Source: Arthrobacter sp. (GTDB lineage Bacteria > Actinomycetota > Actinomycetes > Actinomycetales > Micrococcaceae). Taken from it: a stretch of 64,000 nt of DNA. The notes beneath the pieces are model-generated. The model worked only from the letters and a program-made list of their open reading frames with translations, had not been told where the DNA came from and ran no database searches. Below, piece by piece: positions 47,588-56,110 of the stretch. Position 1 is the stretch's first letter. Every line of letters starts with the position of its first letter. Location of the stretch: NCBI GenBank assembly GCA_026393275.1, contig JAPLAM010000045.1, positions 1-64,000 of the forward strand, given 5' to 3'. The position numbers and the translations under genes are program-made.

Positions 47588-47947
47588 ATGGACCGGATCA
47601 CGCTGAGCGGCGTCAACGCCGTCGGGCATCACGGGGTGTTCGACTTCGAACGCCGGGACGGCCAGCCGTTCGTCGTCGATGCCGTGCTGCACCTCGACTT
47701 TTCCCGCGCCGCCGCCAGTGACGACGTGCTGGACACCGCGCACTACGGCGAGGTCGCGGAGTGCATCCGCGGCTGGATCACCGGCACACCGCTGAACCTG
47801 ATCGAGGCCCTTGCCGTGCGGATCGCCGACGACGTGCTGCGGCGCTTCCCGGTGGCCGCGGTCGACATCACCGTGCACAAACCCCAGGCCCCGATCGAGG
47901 TTGACTTCGGCGACGTGTCCGTCAGCGTGCACCGGGAACAGCCATGA
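47588..47947 (+). CDS. folB: Dihydroneopterin aldolase
   Basis: A 119-residue enzyme that cleaves dihydroneopterin to 6-hydroxymethyl-dihydropterin and glycolaldehyde. The catalytic segment ITLSGVNAVGHHGVFDFERRDGQPFVVD and LNLIEALAVRIADDVL with VDITVHKPQAPI are conserved. It lies 11 bases after folP and its stop overlaps the folK start by four bases (ATGA), so translation is coupled. Length is typical. Confidence 0.94.
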   Translation: MDRITLSGVNAVGHHGVFDFERRDGQPFVVDAVLHLDFSRAAASDDVLDTAHYGEVAECIRGWITGTPLNLIEALAVRIADDVLRRFPVAAVDITVHKPQAPIEVDFGDVSVSVHREQP

Positions 47948-48489
47948 GCCCCGCCGCGGCCTACACGCGCGCCGTGATCGCGCTCGGCAGCAATCTCGGG
48001 GCCCGCAACGACACACTCTCCGCAGCCGTCGCGGACCTCGTCGACCCGCCGGAGGTGCGGCTGCTGGCCATCTCGCCGATCGTCCAGACCAAGGCCGTGG
48101 GGGGCCCTCCGGACCAACCGGATTTCCTGAACATGGTGATCGCGGTGGAAACCTCGCTGTCGCCGGAGGAACTGCTGCGGCACTGCCACGCGGTCGAACA
48201 CAAGCACTTGCGGGTCCGCGAGGTCCGCTGGGGCCCGCGCACCCTCGACGTGGACATCATCACCTACGGCGACCTGGTCAGCTCCGACCCCGATCTGACT
48301 CTCCCGCACCCGCGCGCCGCGGAGCGCGCCTTCGTGCTCTACCCGTGGTCCCTGATCGAACCCGCGGCCCGGCTCAACGGCGAACGCGTGGGCGAACTGG
48401 CCGCCCGGGCCGCCGATTTCCCCGACCTGGCACCCTTTGACGGTTTCGAGGACCTCAGCGGCGTGGCGGGGGCGGTGGAGGCGCCGTGA
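47944..48489 (+). CDS. folK: 2-amino-4-hydroxy-6-hydroxymethyldihydropteridine diphosphokinase
   Basis: A 181-residue HPPK that transfers pyrophosphate from ATP to 6-hydroxymethyl-dihydropterin, the step before folP. The fold opens with AVIALGSNLGARNDTL, and the signature is VRWGPRTLDVDIITYGD with the metal-binding aspartates. HPRAAERAFVLYPW closes the active site. The start overlaps folB, and the stop overlaps the DUF3180 GTG. The C-terminal about 25 residues are extra, compared with the E. coli enzyme of about 158. Confidence 0.94.
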   Translation: MSPAAAYTRAVIALGSNLGARNDTLSAAVADLVDPPEVRLLAISPIVQTKAVGGPPDQPDFLNMVIAVETSLSPEELLRHCHAVEHKHLRVREVRWGPRTLDVDIITYGDLVSSDPDLTLPHPRAAERAFVLYPWSLIEPAARLNGERVGELAARAADFPDLAPFDGFEDLSGVAGAVEAP

Positions 48490-49010
48490 AGCTGACCAAC
48501 CCGCTCCTGCTGCTGGTGATCGTCGTCGGGCTGGCCGCCGCGGGCTGGTTCGCCACGCTGCTGGCCGGCCGCTATGGCCTGGCGACCCCGGTGCTGCCGC
48601 TGACCGGCCTGGTCACCATGGGTGTGATCGTGGTGCTCACGCTGATTCTCGGGCTGCGCGTGCTGCGCTGGCGCAACGGCAACAAGAAGAAAATGCTCAA
48701 CCCGATCCTGGCCGCGTGGACCCTGGTCCTCGCCCAGGCCTGCGCCTACACCGGGGCCATGCTGCTGGGCTGGCACGCCGGGATCTTTCTGGACCAGTTG
48801 CGGCTCTGGAACGTGCGCAGCGGTCAGGCCATCACCTGGCAGACGCTGATCATGGCCGGCGGCGGCCTCGCCATGATTGTGGTGGGCCTGCTGGTGGAGC
48901 GGTTCTGCCGGATTCCGCCCGAGGACGGCGACGCCGAGGGGTCCGCGGACCTGCAAGGGAAACGTGGCAAACCCGAGGCGGAAGGCGAATATGCGTACCG
49001 AGGCGATTGA
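48486..49010 (+). CDS. DUF3180 membrane protein
   Basis: A 174-residue actinobacterial membrane protein of the DUF3180 family, always found beside folK in related genomes and of unknown function. Four hydrophobic segments are visible (LLLLVIVVGLAAAGWFATLL, GLVTMGVIVVLTLILGLRVL, AWTLVLAQACAYTGAMLLG, TLIMAGGGLAMIVVGLLV), followed by a charged tail EDGDAEGSADLQGKRGKPEAE. The GTG overlaps the folK stop (GTGA), and its end overlaps the next gene by 20 bases. The tight coupling suggests coordinated expression with folate genes, not necessarily a folate function. Confidence 0.85.
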   Translation: MKLTNPLLLLVIVVGLAAAGWFATLLAGRYGLATPVLPLTGLVTMGVIVVLTLILGLRVLRWRNGNKKKMLNPILAAWTLVLAQACAYTGAMLLGWHAGIFLDQLRLWNVRSGQAITWQTLIMAGGGLAMIVVGLLVERFCRIPPEDGDAEGSADLQGKRGKPEAEGEYAYRGD

Positions 49011-49503
49011 CCCGCCGGGCGTGGCCTGGCTGCGGGTTTCACCCCGGTACGTCACGGTGCGGCTCGTGGGCTGGGCGCTGGGCAACCTGGTGGCCGTGGC
49101 CGTCCTGGCCCTGCCGCTGATCCTGGTGCTGAACGGGGCGTGGACCTGGCCGCCGCTCTGGTTCGCAGTCGCCGTGCCGGCCGCGGCCTTCCTGTTGGCG
49201 CTCTGGCGGCTCGTGCTCATCCCGCGCCAGGTGCGGTCCATCGGCTACGCCGAACGAGAGGACGACCTGCTGATCCGCCGCGGCATCTTCTTCCAACGCA
49301 CCCTCGTGGTGCCGTACGGGCGGATGCAGTACGTGGACATCGGGGCCGGGCCGGTGGAGCGCTGGCTGGGCCTGTGCACCGTGAAGCTCCACACCGCCTC
49401 GGCCGGCACCAGCGCGGAGATTCCGGGCCTGCCCGCCGTGGAGGGGGCGCGGCTGCGGGAGCAGCTCTCCGCCCGCGGCGAGGCCCGACTGGCCGGGCTG
49501 TGA
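48991..49503 (+). CDS. PH-domain (bPH2/DUF304) membrane protein, short
   Basis: A 170-residue protein. The start at ATG 48991 has GGAAGG 5-10 bases upstream and lies inside the end of DUF3180. Two membrane segments (LVAVAVLALPLILVLNGAW, LWFAVAVPAAAFLLALWRLV) precede a bacterial PH-like domain (IGYAEREDDLLIRRGIFFQRTLVVPYGRMQYVDIGAGPVERWLGL). Such domains are thought to form a membrane-proximal platform; no ligand is known. Its stop overlaps the GTG of the next, larger PH-domain gene, with which it probably forms a pair. Confidence 0.87.
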   Translation: MRTEAIDPPGVAWLRVSPRYVTVRLVGWALGNLVAVAVLALPLILVLNGAWTWPPLWFAVAVPAAAFLLALWRLVLIPRQVRSIGYAEREDDLLIRRGIFFQRTLVVPYGRMQYVDIGAGPVERWLGLCTVKLHTASAGTSAEIPGLPAVEGARLREQLSARGEARLAGL

Positions 49504-51047
49504 CCGCCACCGGGGACGGCTGGCGGCGCGTGCATCCGGCGTCGCCCTTCGTCCGGGGCTGGGTGGCGCTCGCCGCACTGTTCTTCTTCTTTGGCCGCGA
49601 CGCCTTCGAACGCCTGCTCCGGGGCGAGCCGGTCTTTGACGAGCGGTTCGCCGAACGGGCACCGTGGGTGCTGATCGGCGGCAGTGCCGTGCTGCTGATG
49701 ATCGTGCTGGGCTATGTGCTGACCTGGTACTTCACCCGCTACCAGGTGGGGGACGGCTACGTCCGCGTCAACACGGGCTTCCTGTTCAAGCAGCAGCGCC
49801 AGGCCAGGCTGGACCGGGTGCAGGCAATCGACGTCGTCCAGCCGTTGCTGGCGCGGATATTCGGGCTCGCGGAGCTCAGGTTCGACGTCGCCGACGCCGG
49901 CAAAGCCGCGGTGCACCTGGCCTACCTCCGGATCGGAGAGGCTAAGGAGCTCCGCGCCACCATCCTTGCCCAGGCCGCGGGCGGGGCGCCGGGGCCGGCG
50001 CAGCCAGGTGAGCCGGGGCAGCCGGGACAGCCGGCGGCGGCGGCGGCCCTGGAGGCGCCGGAACAGGCGGTGCTGACCGTGCCGCCGTCGCGACTGGCCG
50101 GGTCGCTGGTGCTGAGCGAGCAAAGCGTCGTCATCGTCCTTGGCGCCGCGGCCTCCGTGCTGCTCTCCGCCGTCACCGAGAACCGCGGCTTCTACTTCTA
50201 CCTGATCCCGGCCGGCCTGGGCCTGATCGCGGCGTACTGGAAATCCTTCACCAAGGGCTACAACTTCACCGCCGCCGTATCCCCCGACGGCATCCGGCTG
50301 CGCTACGGCCTGCTGGACACCCAGGCCCAGACCCTTCCGCCGGGACGGATCCAGGCCCTGCGGGTCAGCCAGCCGCCGCTTTGGCGGATCTTCGGCTGGT
50401 ACCGGATCCAGGTCAACGTGGCCGGCTACGGAACAGAGGGCAGCCAGGGCCAGGCCTCCTCCCGGACCACGCTGCTGCCCGTCGGGACGCTGCCGGAGGT
50501 GCTCGGCATGCTCGCGCTGGTGCTGCCCGACCCCGGCACCCCGGACCCCGTGCGCGTCTACACCGCGGGGCTGAACGGTTTCGCTCCCGCCGCCGGTTCC
50601 GCTGGCCGGGCGGGCGCGTCCGGCGGCCCTGCCGGTTCCACAACTCCGGACGACGGCGGCTTCGTCACCACGCCGAGGCGGGCGCGCCTGCTCGCCCCGC
50701 TGACCTGGCGCCGCAACGGCTTTACCGCGACCGACACCGCCCTGCTGATCCGCTCCGGCCGTTGGTGGCGCCACCTTGTGCTGGTACCGCACCAACGCAC
50801 CCAGTCGATGTCGCTGCAGCAGGGCCCGCTGGCCCGGCGCTTCGCCGTCGTCGACCTGGTCCTGCACACCACGGCCGGGCCGGTGGCGCCCAGGCTGATC
50901 CAGGCCGGGCTGGACGAAGGACGCGCCCTGCTCGACGCGCAGGCGGCCCGCGCCCGGACGGCGCGGCAGCGGCAGCGAAGTGAACATTGGCTCGCCCGTG
51001 CCCAGCACCTCGAACACGCACCAACGGAAGGTCCGCAGCATGCCTAA
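49500..51047 (+). CDS. PH-domain (bPH2/DUF304) membrane protein, long, with repeated domains
   Basis: A 515-residue protein with three PH-like units separated by membrane segments: one ending around VNTGFLFKQQRQARLDRVQAIDVVQPLLARIFGL, one around LRYGLLDTQAQTLPPGRIQALRVSQPPLWRIFGWYRIQV, and a third near RSGRWWRHLVLVPHQRTQSMSLQQGPLARRF. Each has the typical RxQxxxxxQ-L-R-FG core. A glycine-, proline- and glutamine-rich linker lies at about 160-185. The GTG overlaps the short PH gene stop (GTGA). Function unknown; membrane platform or stress role is conjecture. It is followed by an overlapping DUF2520 gene. Confidence 0.87.
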   Translation: MTATGDGWRRVHPASPFVRGWVALAALFFFFGRDAFERLLRGEPVFDERFAERAPWVLIGGSAVLLMIVLGYVLTWYFTRYQVGDGYVRVNTGFLFKQQRQARLDRVQAIDVVQPLLARIFGLAELRFDVADAGKAAVHLAYLRIGEAKELRATILAQAAGGAPGPAQPGEPGQPGQPAAAAALEAPEQAVLTVPPSRLAGSLVLSEQSVVIVLGAAASVLLSAVTENRGFYFYLIPAGLGLIAAYWKSFTKGYNFTAAVSPDGIRLRYGLLDTQAQTLPPGRIQALRVSQPPLWRIFGWYRIQVNVAGYGTEGSQGQASSRTTLLPVGTLPEVLGMLALVLPDPGTPDPVRVYTAGLNGFAPAAGSAGRAGASGGPAGSTTPDDGGFVTTPRRARLLAPLTWRRNGFTATDTALLIRSGRWWRHLVLVPHQRTQSMSLQQGPLARRFAVVDLVLHTTAGPVAPRLIQAGLDEGRALLDAQAARARTARQRQRSEHWLARAQHLEHAPTEGPQHA

Positions 51048-51960
51048 ACCAGGACGCCTCGGCGTCGGAATCATCGGAGCCGGCAAGGTGGGGGCCGTGC
51101 TGGGGGCGGCGCTGCGCGCCGCGGAACACGCCGTCGTCGGGGTCGCCGCCGTGTCGGACGCCAGCCGCGAACGCGCCGAGATCCTGCTGCCCGGCGTCCC
51201 CATCCTCGAGGTGCAGGAGATCGTGGAGCGCGCCGAACTGGTGCTGCTCGCGGTCCCGGACGACGCCCTCGGCCCGCTCGTGCAGGGCCTCGCGAAGCTC
51301 GGCGCGTGGCAGCCCAGCCAGCTCGTGGCCCACACCTCCGGGCGTTTCGGCGTCGGCATCCTGCACCCGGTCCGCGCCGCGGGGGCCATCCCGCTGGCGC
51401 TGCACCCCGCCATGACGTTCACCGGCATGAGCCTGGACCTCACCCGGCTGCCGGACTGCAGCTTCGGCGTGACCGCCGATCCGGCCATGCTGCCGATCGC
51501 GCAGGCCCTCGTGGTGGAAATGGGGGCCGAGCCGGTCGCGATCGCCGAGGGTGACCGCACGCTGTACCACGCGGCGCTGGCCCACGGCTCGAACCATCTG
51601 GTCACGCTCGTGGCCCAGGCGTCCGAACTGCTGCGCGAAGTGGGCGTGGATTCTCCGGAAACCATGCTGGGCCCCCTCTTGCGTGCCAGCCTGGAAAACG
51701 CCCTCGCCTCGGGTGAGTCGGCGCTGACCGGTCCCGTGGCCCGCGGCGACGTCGGCACCGTCGCAGCGCACTCCGAGGCCCTGCGGGAACTCGACGGCGG
51801 GTCCGGCGGCGATATTCTGGAGGCTTACCTGGCCATGGCCCGGGCAACGGCCCGCCGTGCGGGCAGCCGCGGGCTGTTGACCCCGGAACAAATCGACGGC
51901 ATCACCCGGGCGCTTGAGGCGCCCGGCACTGATGGCCCGATTCCTGAGGAAGGACCCTGA
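51040..51960 (+). CDS. Rossmann-fold protein with DUF2520 domain
   Basis: A 306-residue protein. The N-terminal Rossmann motif is [30 protein letters not shown], and the C-terminal DUF2520 helical domain contains [47 protein letters not shown]. It resembles NADP-dependent oxidoreductases of the proline/F420-reductase type, but the reaction is unknown. In actinobacteria it commonly precedes panC, as here, which hints at a link with pantothenate or beta-alanine supply. The ATG at 51040, preceded by GGAAGG, overlaps the PH gene by 8 bases, and panC starts one base after the stop. Confidence 0.85.
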   Translation: MPKPGRLGVGIIGAGKVGAVLGAALRAAEHAVVGVAAVSDASRERAEILLPGVPILEVQEIVERAELVLLAVPDDALGPLVQGLAKLGAWQPSQLVAHTSGRFGVGILHPVRAAGAIPLALHPAMTFTGMSLDLTRLPDCSFGVTADPAMLPIAQALVVEMGAEPVAIAEGDRTLYHAALAHGSNHLVTLVAQASELLREVGVDSPETMLGPLLRASLENALASGESALTGPVARGDVGTVAAHSEALRELDGGSGGDILEAYLAMARATARRAGSRGLLTPEQIDGITRALEAPGTDGPIPEEGP

Positions 51961-51961
51961 A

Positions 51962-52849
51962 ATGGCAATCCAGCTCGTGACGACTGCTGCCCAGTTGCGC
52001 GCCGAAAGCGCGCGGCTGCTCACCGAAAAACGCGGCACCTCGCAGGGGCTGGTGCCCACGATGGGCGCCCTGCACGAGGGGCACGCCCGGCTGGCGCGCA
52101 CCGCCGTCGAACAGAACGACGTCGTCGTCGCGAGCATCTTCGTCAACCCGCTGCAGTTCGGCGAGGCGGTGGACCTGGAGCGCTACCCGCGGACCCTGGA
52201 CGCGGACCTGGCCCTGCTTGACGCCCAAGGCGTGGACCTGGTGTTTGCGCCCCCGGTGGAGGAGGTGTATCCCGGCGGCGAACCCATGGTGCGGATTACC
52301 TCCGGTGCGCTGGCGGACAAGTGGGAGGGCGCGTCCCGGCCCGGGCACTTCGACGGCGCCCTGACGGTGGTCGCGAAGTTGCTGCACTACGGCCTTCCTA
52401 GCGCGGGGGAGGCAGCCTACCGGGCCTATTTCGGCCAGAAGGACGCCCAGCAGCTGACCTTGGTCCGGCGGATGGTGGCGGACCTGAACTTCCCGGTGGA
52501 GGTCGTCGCCGTGCCGATCGTGCGGTCCGAGGACGGGCTGGCGCTCTCCAGCCGCAACCGTTTCCTCTCCGCCGCGGAACGCGAAGCCGCCCTGGTGCTG
52601 TCCCGGGCATTGCGGCTGGTCGAGGAGCGCGCCAACGCGCACGAACCCCTGGACCTGGACTCCGCCCGGGCCCTCGTGGAATCCCAGCCCCTCGTGGCGC
52701 TGGACTATTTCGAGGTGGTCGATCCGCGCACCCTGGAGCCGCTCGCGGAGAATTGCCGGGAGACCCCGTTCCGCGGCGAGGGCCTGGTCCTGATCGCGGC
52801 CAAGGTCGGCCCGGTGCGGCTGATCGACAACGTGCCGCTGGATTCCTAG
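51962..52849 (+). CDS. panC: Pantothenate synthetase
   Basis: A 295-residue enzyme that condenses pantoate and beta-alanine with ATP to pantothenate, the coenzyme A precursor. The HIGH-like motif is in [16 protein letters not shown], then [35 protein letters not shown], and the KMSKS-like [13 protein letters not shown]. The ATG follows GAGGAAGGACCCTGAA. panB and panD are not in the window. It ends the folate-to-pantothenate gene run; 128 bases separate it from the exporter gene. Confidence 0.95.
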   Translation: MAIQLVTTAAQLRAESARLLTEKRGTSQGLVPTMGALHEGHARLARTAVEQNDVVVASIFVNPLQFGEAVDLERYPRTLDADLALLDAQGVDLVFAPPVEEVYPGGEPMVRITSGALADKWEGASRPGHFDGALTVVAKLLHYGLPSAGEAAYRAYFGQKDAQQLTLVRRMVADLNFPVEVVAVPIVRSEDGLALSSRNRFLSAAEREAALVLSRALRLVEERANAHEPLDLDSARALVESQPLVALDYFEVVDPRTLEPLAENCRETPFRGEGLVLIAAKVGPVRLIDNVPLDS

Positions 52850-52938
52850 CGCCGATCGTCTTTTATTTTCTCGCCGGAATTGCCGGAGCAACGGGAATTA
52901 CTCGCGGGGCCGGAAGGTTGGAAACTGAGGCAGCACTG

Positions 52939-52968
52939 ATGCGCCGGAACTCACCCCGAACTCCCTGA
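52939..52968 (+). CDS. Possible 9-codon leader ORF upstream of the DHA2 exporter
   Basis: The small frame encodes MRRNSPRTP. GAGG (52927-52930) lies 8 bases before its ATG, good spacing for initiation. Its TGA stop sits in the loop of a hairpin CTCCC-TGA-GGGAG (52961-52973) whose right arm is the exporter ribosome site. Translation to the stop would open the hairpin. The layout recalls leader peptides that control antibiotic-resistance genes, but it is short enough to be chance. Confidence 0.35.
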   Translation: MRRNSPRTP

Positions 52969-52973
52969 GGGAG
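52961..52973 (+). promoter_or_regulatory. Hairpin covering the exporter ribosome site
   Basis: CTCCC (52961-52965) pairs with GGGAG (52969-52973) around TGA. GGGAG is the Shine-Dalgarno sequence 4 bases before the exporter ATG at 52978. Pairing would hide it from ribosomes unless it is opened, for example by translation of the upstream mini-ORF. Confidence 0.4.
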
Positions 52974-52977
52974 CACC

Positions 52978-54444
52978 ATGGCTACAGACATCTCGCCAAC
53001 CGCCCACCGCGATCCTGCGCAGACCAAGGCGGCCACCGGCACGGCCGCACCGGAAAAGCTGTCCCGTGAGTCGGTCGCCATCATCGCGACCCTGCTGGTG
53101 GCCACCTTCGTGGTGATCCTCAACGAGACCATCATGAACGTCGCCCTGCAGCGGCTGATGGTGGATCTCCGGGTCGATGCGCCCACCGTGCAGTGGCTGT
53201 CCACCGGCTTCATGCTCACCATGGCCGTGGTCATTCCCACCACCGGCTTCATCCTGCAGCGCCTCTCGACCCGGGCCGTCTTCATGCTGGCCATGGGGCT
53301 GTTCTCCGGCGGCACCCTGCTGGCGGCCCTCGCACCGGGTTTCGAAGTCCTGCTGCTGGCCCGAATCGTCCAGGCTGGCGGCACCGCCATCATGCTGCCG
53401 CTGCTGATGACCACCATCCTCACCCTGGTCCCCGTCTCCCGCCGCGGCGCCGTGATGGGCAACGTGAGCATCGCGATCTCGGTGGCCCCGGCAATGGGAC
53501 CGACGGTGTCCGGGCTGATCCTGGAGAACTTCACCTGGCGGTTCATGTTCGTTTTCGTCCTCCCGATCGCACTGCTGGCCTTCGGCATCGGCGCCAAGTT
53601 CCTGCGGAATATCGGCGAAAACGAGAAAACCCGGCTCGACGCGCTCTCCGTCGTCCTGACGGTCCCGGCCTTCGGCGGCGTCGTGTACGGACTCAGCCAG
53701 ATCGGCGGCGGCGGGGGAGGGCCCGCCACCCCGGCGCTGGCGGCGCTCGCCGTCGGCGTCGTGGCCCTGCTCGCCTTTGTCCTGCGACAGCTCAGGCTGC
53801 AGAAGTCCGACGCGCCGCTGCTGGACCTGCGCGCCTTCAACTTCCGGATGTTCACGGTGTCCGTGCTGCTGCTCGTGGTCGCGATGATCGCCCTGTTCGG
53901 CGCCGTCATCCTGCTGCCCCTGTACCTGCAGGAAATCCGCGGTCTCAAATCGCTGGAAACCGGCCTCGTCCTGCTGCCGGGCGGCCTCGCCATGGGTCTG
54001 CTGGGTCCGGTCATCGGCCGGCTCTTCGACAAGGTCGGCCCGCTGCCGCTGACCGTGACCGGATCGTCCCTCATGGTGCTTTCGCTCTGGCAGTTGTCCC
54101 GGCTGGACGCCCAGACGCCGGTGGGCTGGATCATCGCCCTGCACGTGGCCCTGAGCCTGGGCCTGGCGCTGCTGTTCACGCCGGCCTTCACCACGGGGCT
54201 GAACCCGTTGCCGCCGCACCTGTACTCCCACGGATCGGCGATCATGAGCACCCTTCAGCAGGTCGCGGGTGCGGCCGGGACCGCGCTGCTGGTTTCGATC
54301 TTCGCGGTGGTCTCGGCCGGCGCCGGAATCGTCGCCGGCATGCACGCGGCGTTCCTTACCGCGGCCGCGATAGCGCTCGCCGCCGTCGTGCTGTCCATGC
54401 TGATGCGGAAGACCGACGGCGCGGCCGGCCCCGCCGGCCACTGA
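52978..54444 (+). CDS. MFS multidrug efflux transporter (DHA2, 14-helix type)
   Basis: A 488-residue drug:H+ antiporter-like protein with about 14 hydrophobic segments. The DHA2 hallmarks are LNETIMNVALQRLMVDL in helix 1, VQWLSTGFMLTMAVVIPTTGFILQRL, and the motif C-like GNVSIAISVAPAMGPTVSGLILE. A glycine-rich loop GGGGGGPATP lies in the middle. The protein should export one or more toxic compounds; the substrate is not known. The ATG at 52978 follows GAGGGAG. The upstream 128 bases include an AT-rich stretch (52860-52870) that may be a promoter and a possible leader ORF. Confidence 0.9.
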   Translation: MATDISPTAHRDPAQTKAATGTAAPEKLSRESVAIIATLLVATFVVILNETIMNVALQRLMVDLRVDAPTVQWLSTGFMLTMAVVIPTTGFILQRLSTRAVFMLAMGLFSGGTLLAALAPGFEVLLLARIVQAGGTAIMLPLLMTTILTLVPVSRRGAVMGNVSIAISVAPAMGPTVSGLILENFTWRFMFVFVLPIALLAFGIGAKFLRNIGENEKTRLDALSVVLTVPAFGGVVYGLSQIGGGGGGPATPALAALAVGVVALLAFVLRQLRLQKSDAPLLDLRAFNFRMFTVSVLLLVVAMIALFGAVILLPLYLQEIRGLKSLETGLVLLPGGLAMGLLGPVIGRLFDKVGPLPLTVTGSSLMVLSLWQLSRLDAQTPVGWIIALHVALSLGLALLFTPAFTTGLNPLPPHLYSHGSAIMSTLQQVAGAAGTALLVSIFAVVSAGAGIVAGMHAAFLTAAAIALAAVVLSMLMRKTDGAAGPAGH

Positions 54445-54460
54445 CCTACGCTCCGGCCGC

Positions 54461-54534
54461 CCGGGGGCACATTGACACGGACACGCCGCTAACCAATCCC
54501 GCCGGCGTCGAAATCCCTGGCAAAGTGCCCCCGG
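54461..54534. terminator. Inverted repeat between the exporter and the convergent hydrolase
   Basis: CCGGGGGCAC (54461-54470) and GTGCCCCCGG (54525-54534) are perfect 10-bp arms around a 54-base loop, in the 113-bp gap between convergent genes. A bidirectional terminator is likely. No U-tract follows. Confidence 0.45.
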
Positions 54535-54557
54535 ACGTGGTGCCGGTTGCTGGGGCG

Positions 54558-55391
54558 TTAGCCGGCGAAGAACTCGCTGAGTTCGGAGATGAGCTTGTCC
54601 GGGGCCTTGTTGACGCCGTCGTGGCCCATGCCCGGCAGGATCCGGTAGCTGGAGCCGGAGAGCACGTCGTGGATCTGGCCGCAGGCGACGCCGAAGTACG
54701 CCGGGCTCTTTTCGCCCACGATGATCAGCGTCTCGAGCGGCAGCTCCAGGAACGGTTCGGCCGGCATGTCGGCGGCGATGATCGCCTTGATTTCGCGGAC
54801 GCCGGTCTGCATGAGCTCGCGCAGCTGCTTGCCCACGGGTGTGCCGGCGGTGAGCTTGTTCGCCAGGGTCAGCATGGACAACGGCATCCGGGACAGCGCG
54901 CTGCCGGTTTCGAGGCCGCGGACCAGCACGGCGAGGGCGCGGTCGTCGTCGCCCGCCGCGGTGAGGCGTTCGTACTCGGGGGTCCAGTCCGCCGTGACGC
55001 TGTGGTTCACCGATACGGCCGGGTCGTACACGGCCAGCCGTTCCACCGGCAGGGTGCGGGCGGCGTGCAGCGCCACCGCGCCGCCGAAGCTGTGCCCGAA
55101 GACGTCGGTACTGGCGGTGTGCTTCATCACGGCGTCCAGGTCGCGGACATCGACGTCCAGCGTGTAGTCCTCCGGCTGCGGGGAGGACGAGCCGCGGCCG
55201 CGCCGGTTGAAGGTGTGGACCGGCCGGCCCAGGGCGGCGCTGAGCTTCTGCGCGAAGCGGGTGTAGTCGGCGGCCGTCACCATCGAGGCGGCCACGACGA
55301 CGACGCCGGACCCCGCCGCTGCCAGTTCCGCGCCCGTGCTGAAAAGCTCAAGGGTTCCGCCGTCGGGGGTTCTGATGTTCTCGCGGGTCAT
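54558..55391 (-). CDS. Alpha/beta hydrolase (first of two related copies)
   Basis: A 277-residue alpha/beta hydrolase. The nucleophile elbow is VFGHSFGGAVALHAA; the acid lies around LIIVGEKSPAYFG and the histidine in LPGMGHDGVN. The unusual text VHTFNRRGRGSSSPQPEDYTLDVDVRDLDAVMKHT reappears in the hydrolase at 56111-57070 (VHCYNRRGRAGSSPQPPDYSAATEVADLAAVLRHT), so the two are paralogs. The reaction is unknown; esterase or lactonase are usual for the fold. It lies 47 bases downstream of tdk on the same strand and may be cotranscribed. Confidence 0.85.
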   Translation of the reverse strand: MTRENIRTPDGGTLELFSTGAELAAAGSGVVVVAASMVTAADYTRFAQKLSAALGRPVHTFNRRGRGSSSPQPEDYTLDVDVRDLDAVMKHTASTDVFGHSFGGAVALHAARTLPVERLAVYDPAVSVNHSVTADWTPEYERLTAAGDDDRALAVLVRGLETGSALSRMPLSMLTLANKLTAGTPVGKQLRELMQTGVREIKAIIAADMPAEPFLELPLETLIIVGEKSPAYFGVACGQIHDVLSGSSYRILPGMGHDGVNKAPDKLISELSEFFAG

Positions 55392-55438
55392 GCTCCGAGC
55401 CTATCCGAGGCGCCCGGAACCGCACAGCGGGAGGCGGG

Positions 55439-56065
55439 TTAGCTGCCGAGCCTGCCGCCGGAGGCCTCGAGGTAGCAGGAGCCGCAGAGCGACTCGTACC
55501 AGGCGTCCTGCCCGTCGATGGCGACCTGCTCGCCGTCGAACACCACCTGCTCGCCGATCCGGCGGGTGTTGAAGATGGCCTTGCGGCCGCACCGGCAGAT
55601 GGTCTTGAGCTCCTCGAGGGTGTGCGCGATCTCGAGGAGCCGGAGCGAACCGGGGAAGGCGCGGGTGCGGAAATCGGAGCGGATGCCGTAGGCGAGCACG
55701 GGCACGTTGTCCAGGACGGCGATCCGGAACAGGTCGTCCACCTGCGCCGGCTCGAGGAACTGGGCCTCGTCCACCAGCAGGCAGGCCACGGGCGGCGTGT
55801 CCACGTGCTGCAGCAGGGCATCGGGGTCGTCGCCGTGGGCGTGCGCCGCGAACAGCTCCCGGGCGGAGGCCCCGGCGGGAATCAGGAAGTCCACCGAGCG
55901 GGTCATGCCCAGCCGGGACACGACGTCGGCGTCGCCCTTGGTGTCGATGTCCGGCTTGGCGAGCAGCACCCTCTGGCCGCGCTCCTCATAATTGAACGCG
56001 GCCTGCAGCAGGCCCGTCGACTTGCCGGAGTTCATCGCGCCGTAGCGGAAGTAGAGCTTGGCCAA
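55439..56065 (-). CDS. tdk: Thymidine kinase (type II)
   Basis: A 208-residue thymidine kinase that makes dTMP from thymidine and ATP in pyrimidine salvage. The P-loop is GAMNSGKST at 9-17, the DEAQFL motif holds the metal-binding acid, and the zinc-binding cysteines are in KTICRCGRKA and SLCGSCYLEA. Type II length and lasso domain are intact. It sits between two paralogous alpha/beta hydrolases, all on the same strand, with gaps of 45-47 bases. GAAAGGA lies before the ATG. Confidence 0.93.
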   Translation of the reverse strand: MAKLYFRYGAMNSGKSTGLLQAAFNYEERGQRVLLAKPDIDTKGDADVVSRLGMTRSVDFLIPAGASARELFAAHAHGDDPDALLQHVDTPPVACLLVDEAQFLEPAQVDDLFRIAVLDNVPVLAYGIRSDFRTRAFPGSLRLLEIAHTLEELKTICRCGRKAIFNTRRIGEQVVFDGEQVAIDGQDAWYESLCGSCYLEASGGRLGS

Positions 56066-56110
56066 GGGTGTCCTTTCGACATCGGTCGCCCCCGATTCTA
56101 GTGCCAGACG

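Noticed and set aside
49245..51758. Long minus-strand open frame opposite the PH and DUF2520 genes (837 codons)
   Set aside because: Serine-, arginine- and proline-rich text without domains, while the + strand genes overlap neatly and have clear motifs.
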